DNA of 64,000 nt from Auanema rhodensis (lineage: Eukaryota > Nematoda > Chromadorea > Rhabditida > Rhabditidae), in the NCBI GenBank assembly GCA_964057225.1, contig OZ059900.1:16321638-16385637 (forward strand), read 5' to 3'. The notes beneath the pieces were generated by a model, which saw only the letters and a list, made by a program, of their open reading frames with translations, was not told the origin of the DNA and did no database searches. Numbering within the stretch: position 1 is the first letter of the stretch; every line of letters begins with the position of its first letter. The position numbers and the translations under genes were made by a program. Shown here one piece after another: positions 59,616-64,000 of this stretch.

Positions 59616-61325
59616 TCTAGTGTTCAGCATGTAAAATGCTTCATATTAGTATGTAACACGCTGAAATTCGTTGCATTTGACGACTCATATGAACAAAAAT
59701 CGATTTAATCAATATTAGCCATAAGGGGCGTGCCCTCAGAATATGCTAATTTCCTTAATTTTCTAACCCCTGTTTTTTTGTCGTGAAAGTGGAACTAGAC
59801 GTTGTACGAACAATTTTGAGCTAAGTTTCATTGACATTGCATGAGTTTGAACACATGAAATCGTAAGTCAAAACCTTGTTTACAGCGAAATTTCCAAAAA
59901 CTGGTTTTCCAGCATAATAAAATATTTCTCATGGGAAATACTGTGTTTTTGTTTTTTTCTAGTGTTCAGCATGTAAAATGTTTCATTTTAGTATGTAACA
60001 CGCTGAAATTCGTTGCATTTGACGACTCATATGAACAAAAATCGATTTAATCAATATTAGCCATAAGGGGTGTGCCCTCAGAATATGCTAATTTCCTTAA
60101 TTTTCTAACCCCTGTTTTTTTGTCGTGAAAGTGGAACTAGACGTTGTACGAACAATTTTGAGCTAGGTTTCATTGACATTGCATGAGTTTGAACACATGA
60201 AATCGTAAGTCAAAACCTTGTTTACAGCGAAATTTCCAAAAACTGGTTTTCCAGCATAATAAAATATTTCTCATGGGAAATACTGTGTTTTTGTATTTTT
60301 CTAGTGTTCAGCATGTAAAATGCTTCATTTCAGTATGTAACACGCTGAAATTCGTTGCATTTGACGACTCATATGAACAAAAATCGATTTAATCAATATT
60401 AGCCATAAGGGGCGTGCCCTCAGAATATGCTAATTTCCTTAATTTTCTAACCCTTGTTTTTTTGTCGTGAAAGTGGAACTAGACGTTGTACGAACAATTT
60501 TGAGCTAAGTTTCATTGACATTGCATGAGTTTGAACACATGAAATCGTAAGTCAAAACCTTGTTTACAGCGAAATTTCCAAAAACTGGTTTTCCAGCATA
60601 ATAAAATATTTCTCATGGGAAATACTGTGTTTTTGTTTTTTTTTAGTGTTCAGCATGTAAAATGCTTCATTTTAGTATGTAACACGCTGAAATTCGTTGC
60701 ATTTGACGACTCATATGAACAAAAATCGATTTAATCAATATTAGCCATAAGGGGCGTGCCCTCAGAATATGCTAATTTCCTTAATTTTCTAACCCCTGTT
60801 TTTTTGTCGTGAAAGTGGAACTAGACGTTGTACGAACAATTTTGAGCTACGTTTCATTGACATTGCATGAGTTTGAACACATGAAATCGTAAGTCAAAAC
60901 CTTGTTTACAGCGAAATTTCCAAAAACTGGTTTTCCAGCATAATAAAATATTTCTCATGGGAAATACTGTGTTTTTGTTTTTTTCTAGTGTTCAGCATGT
61001 AAAATGCTTCATTTTAGTATGTAACACGCTGAAATTCGTTGCATTTGACGACTCATATGAACAAAAATCGATTTAATCAATATTAGCCATAAAGGGTGTG
61101 CCCTCAGAATATGCTAATTTCCTTAATTTTCTAACCCCTGTTTTTTTGTCGTGAAAGTGGAACTAGACGTTGTACGAACAATTTTGAGCTAGGTTTCATT
61201 GACATTGCATGAGTTTGAACACATGAAATCGTAAGTCAAAACCTTGTTTACAGCGAAATTTCCAAAAACTGGTTTTCCAGCATAATAAAATATTTCTCAT
61301 GGGAAATACTGTGTTTTTGTATTTT
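58932..61325. repeat. Segmental duplication, copy B (offset 4,788 bp)
   Basis: Counterpart of 54144-56537: tetramer (58932, 59274, 59616, 59958 with gtttcat), catttcag monomer (60300), ctacg monomer (60642), aaagggtg monomer (60984). It lacks the ctaacttcc change of the other copy. Beyond 61325 the match stops: 61326 is a common-type unit, whereas 56538 is an atatta hybrid. Confidence 0.82.
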
Positions 61326-63719
61326 TCTAGTGTTCAGCATGTAAAATGCTTCATTTTAGTATGTAACACGCTGAAATTCGTTGCATTTGACGACTCATAT
61401 GAACAAAAATCGATTTAATCAATATTAGCCATAAGGGGCGTGCCCTCAGAATATGCTAATTTCCTTAATTTTCTAACCCCTGTTTTTTTGTCGTGAAAGT
61501 GGAACTAGACGTTGTACGAACAATTTTGAGCTAGGTTTCATTGACATTGCATGAGTTTGAACACATGAAATCGTAAGTCAAAACCTTGTTTACAGCGAAA
61601 TTTCCAAAAACTGGTTTTCCAGCATAATAAAATATTTTTCATGAGAAATACTGTGTTTTTGTATTTTTCTAGTGTTCAGCATGTAAAATGCTTCATTTTA
61701 GTATGTAACACGCTGAAATTCGTTGCATTTGACGACTCATATGAACAAAAATCGATTTAATCAATATTAGCCATAAGGGGCGTGCCCTCAGAATATGCTA
61801 ATTTCCTTAATTTTCTAACCCCTGTTTTTTTGTCGTGAAAGTGGAACTAGACGTTGTACAAACAATTTTGAGCTAGGTTTCATTGACATTGCATGAATTT
61901 GAACACATGAAATCGTAAGTCAAAACCTTGTTTACAGCGAAATTTCCAAAAACTGGTTTTCCAGCATAATAAAATATTTCTCATGGGAAATACTGTGTTT
62001 TTGTATTTTTCTAGTGTTCAGCATGTAAAATGCTTCATTTTGGTATGTAACACGCTGAAATTCGTTGCATTTGACGACTCATATGAACAAAAATCGATTT
62101 AATCAATATTAGCCATAAGGGGCGTGCCCTCAGAATATGCTAATTTCCTTAATTTTCTAACCCCTGTTTTTTTGTCGTGAAAGTGGAACTAGACGTTGTA
62201 CGAACAATTTTGAGCTAGGTTTCATTGACATTGCATGAGTTTGAACACATGAAATCGTAAGTCAAAACCTTGTTTACAGCGAAATTTCCAAAAACTGGTT
62301 TTCCAGCATAATAAAATATTTCTCATGGGAAATACTGTGTTTTTGTATTTTTCTAGTGTTCAGCATGTAAAATGCTTCATTTTAGTATGTAACACGCTGA
62401 AATTCGTTGCATTTGACGACTCATATGAACAAAAATCGATTTAATCAATATTAGCCATAAGGGGCGTGCCCTCAGAATATGCTAATTTCCTTAATTTTCT
62501 AACCCCTGTTTTTTTGTCGTGAAAGTGGAACTAGGCGTTGTACGAACAATTTTGAGCTAGGTTTCATTGACATTGCATGAGTTTGAACACATGAAATCGT
62601 AAGTGAAAACCTTGTTTACAGCGAAATTTCCAAAAACTGGTTTTCCAGCATAATAAAATATTTCTCATGGGAAATACTGTGTTTTTGTATTTTTCTAGTG
62701 TTCAGCATGTAAAATGCTTCATATTAGTATGTAACACGCTGAAATTCGTTGCATTTGACGACTCATATGAACAAAAATCGATTTAATCAATATTAGCCAT
62801 AAGGGGCGTGCCCTCAGAATATGCTAATTTCCTTAATTTTCTAACCCCTGTTTTTTTGTCGTGAAAGTGGAACTAGACGTTGTACGAACAATTTTGAGCT
62901 AAGTTTCATTGACATTGCATGAGTTTGAACACATGAAATCGTAAGTCAAAACCTTGTTTACAGCGAAATTTCCAAAAACTGGTTTTCCAGCATAATAAAA
63001 TATTTCTCATGGGAAATACTGTGTTTTTGTATTTTTCTAGTGTTCAGCATGTAAAATGCTTCATTTTAGTATGTAACACGCTGAAATTCGTTGCATTTGA
63101 CGACTCATATGAACAAAAATCGATTTAATCAATATTAGCCATAAGGGGTGTGCCCTCAGAATATGCTAATTTCCTCAATTTTCTAACCCCTGTTTTTTTG
63201 TCGTGAAAGTGGAACTAGACGTTGTACGAACAATTTTGAGCTAGGTTTCATTGACATTGCATGAGTTTGAACACATGAAATCGTAAGTCAAAACCTTGTT
63301 TACAGCGAAATTTCCAAAAACTGGTTTTCCAGCATAATAAAATATTTCTCATGGGAAATACTGTGTTTTTGTATTTTTCTAGTGTTCAGCATGTAAAATG
63401 CTTCATTTCAGTATGTAACACGCTGAAATTCGTTGCATTTGACGACTCATATGAACAAAAATCGATTTAATCAATATTAGCCATAAGGGGCGTGCCCTCA
63501 GAATATGCTAATTTCCTTAATTTTCTAACCCTTGTTTTTTTGTCGTGAAAGTGGAACTAGACGTTGTACGAACAATTTTGAGCTAAGTTTCATTGACATT
63601 GCATGAGTTTGAACACATGAAATCGTAAGTCAAAACCTTGTTTACAGCGAAATTTCCAAAAACTGGTTTTCCAGCATAATAAAATATTTCTCATGGGAAA
63701 TACTGTGTTTTTGTTTTTT
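61326..63719. repeat. Right-hand block of seven monomers with local variants
   Basis: Units: 61326 with tttttcatgag (C313T plus G319A); 61668 gtacaaac and catgaattt; 62010 tttggtatg; 62352 ctaggcg and aagtgaaaac; 62694 atatta/ctaag; 63036 ggggtg with ttcctcaatt; 63378 catttcag + cccttg + ctaag. Several of these variants are not seen elsewhere in the window, so this part is less homogenised with the rest. It may lead into another sub-family to the right. Confidence 0.78.
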
Positions 63720-64000
63720 TCTAGTGTTCAGCATGTAAAATGCTTCATTTTGGTATGTAACACGCTGAAATTCGTTGCATTTGACGACTCATATGAACAA
63801 AAATCGATTTAATCAATATTAGCCATAAGGGGCGTGCCCTCAGAATATGCTAATTTCCTTAATTTTCTAACCCCTGTTTTTTTGTCGTGAAAGTGGAACT
63901 AGGCGTTGTACGAACAATTTTGAGCTAGGTTTCATTGACATTGCATGAGTTTGAACACATGAAATCGTAAGTGAAAACCTTGTTTACAGCGAAATTTCCA
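63720..64000. repeat. Last, incomplete monomer (281 bp), chimeric barcodes
   Basis: Cut by the window edge. It carries tttggtatg (as in 62010) together with ctaggcg and aagtgaaaac (as in 62352). It is therefore either a recombinant of those two neighbouring monomer types or the ancestral form from which both were derived. Confidence 0.85.

Larger units (their letters stand above)
1..64000. repeat. 342-bp satellite DNA array filling the window
   Basis: The whole window is a head-to-tail array of one monomer, all copies in one orientation. Taking the tctagtg motif as unit start, units begin at 1, 343, 685 and so on in exact 342-bp steps. The exceptions are three 149-bp units (2737, 3570, 10559) and two 343-bp units (30202, 39095). 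This gives 188 complete units and a partial one at 63720. Base composition of the consensus unit is 57 C, 59 G and 226 A+T. Copies differ by only a few bases each. Such length, homogeneity and lack of interspersed genes are typical of eukaryotic satellite DNA in heterochromatin. The family was not recognised. Both ends of the window are inside the array, so its true length is unknown. Confidence 0.98.

Noticed and set aside
1-64000. CRISPR-like or other direct repeat-spacer array
   Set aside because: The whole 342-bp period is repeated; there are no unique spacers between short constant repeats, and no cas-like genes are present.
1-64000. Human or primate alpha satellite (342 = 2 x 171)
   Set aside because: The length is suggestive, but apart from the short TTCGTTG word I recognise no alphoid sequence, and the two halves of the monomer are not evident 171-bp relatives.
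1-64000. Satellite derived from 5S rRNA, tRNA or a SINE
   Set aside because: I found no convincing Pol III A box plus B box pair and no conserved 5S or tRNA sequence. The T7 run alone is not evidence of a Pol III gene.
1-64000. Telomeric or simple-sequence repeats
   Set aside because: No tandem TTAGG, TTAGGG, TTTAGGG or similar arrays, and no microsatellite beyond T runs of 7-9 bases.

Overview
The window is one uninterrupted satellite DNA array. From base 1 to base 64000 it is a head-to-tail repeat of a single AT-rich monomer of 342 bp (about 34% GC), all in the same orientation. Stepping through the sequence monomer by monomer gives 188 complete units plus a final partial one. Three of the complete units are shortened to 149 bp by the same internal deletion, and two are 343 bp through one extra T. 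I found no convincing protein gene, RNA gene, transposon, telomere repeat or unique sequence between or inside the monomers. Tens of kilobases of near-identical tandem repeat with nested higher-order structure point to a eukaryotic chromosome, most likely centromeric, pericentromeric or other heterochromatic DNA. I do not recognise the monomer and cannot name the species. The monomer has 10 CpG against about 9.8 expected from its base composition, so it shows no CpG depletion. That fits a lineage with little DNA methylation (for example many insects or nematodes) better than a heavily methylated one, but this is inference.

The monomers are nearly identical, and a limited set of shared single-base variants acts as barcodes. 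They reveal a layered, regional architecture. Monomer positions below are counted from the t of the tctagtg motif. Bases 1-2736 are eight ordinary monomers. Bases 2737-4402 are two tandem copies of an 833-bp unit (149+342+342), which occurs again at 10559-11391. The interval 2886-5770 is repeated 6,989 bp later at 9875-12759. Between 4.7 and 24 kb the dominant theme is a three-monomer unit (4745, 6113, 11734, 13786, 20968) that has been enlarged to a five-monomer, 1,710-bp unit (17206, 18916, 21994). A different three-monomer unit is tandemly doubled at 7823-9874.

Bases 26098-43883 hold the most striking structure: two consecutive, almost identical copies of a 26-monomer, 8,893-bp super-repeat. 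At least a dozen rare markers recur exactly 8,893 bp apart. Part of a third copy follows at 45252-46961. Bases 46962-61325 are built from other barcodes arranged as two-, three- and four-monomer units, themselves copied in larger blocks at offsets of 7,866 and 4,788 bp. Bases 61326-64000 carry several local variants, including a last monomer that combines markers of two adjacent monomers upstream.

There are no genes to work together here. The content of interest is how the array evolves (unequal exchange, segmental duplication, local homogenisation, monomer chimeras) and a few conserved motifs in every monomer: several short inverted repeats, a near-palindrome that becomes a perfect 18-bp palindrome in one sub-family, a CENP-B-box-like element, and a poly(A)-signal-like arrangement. 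All barcode calls were made by eye and could contain isolated misreadings.
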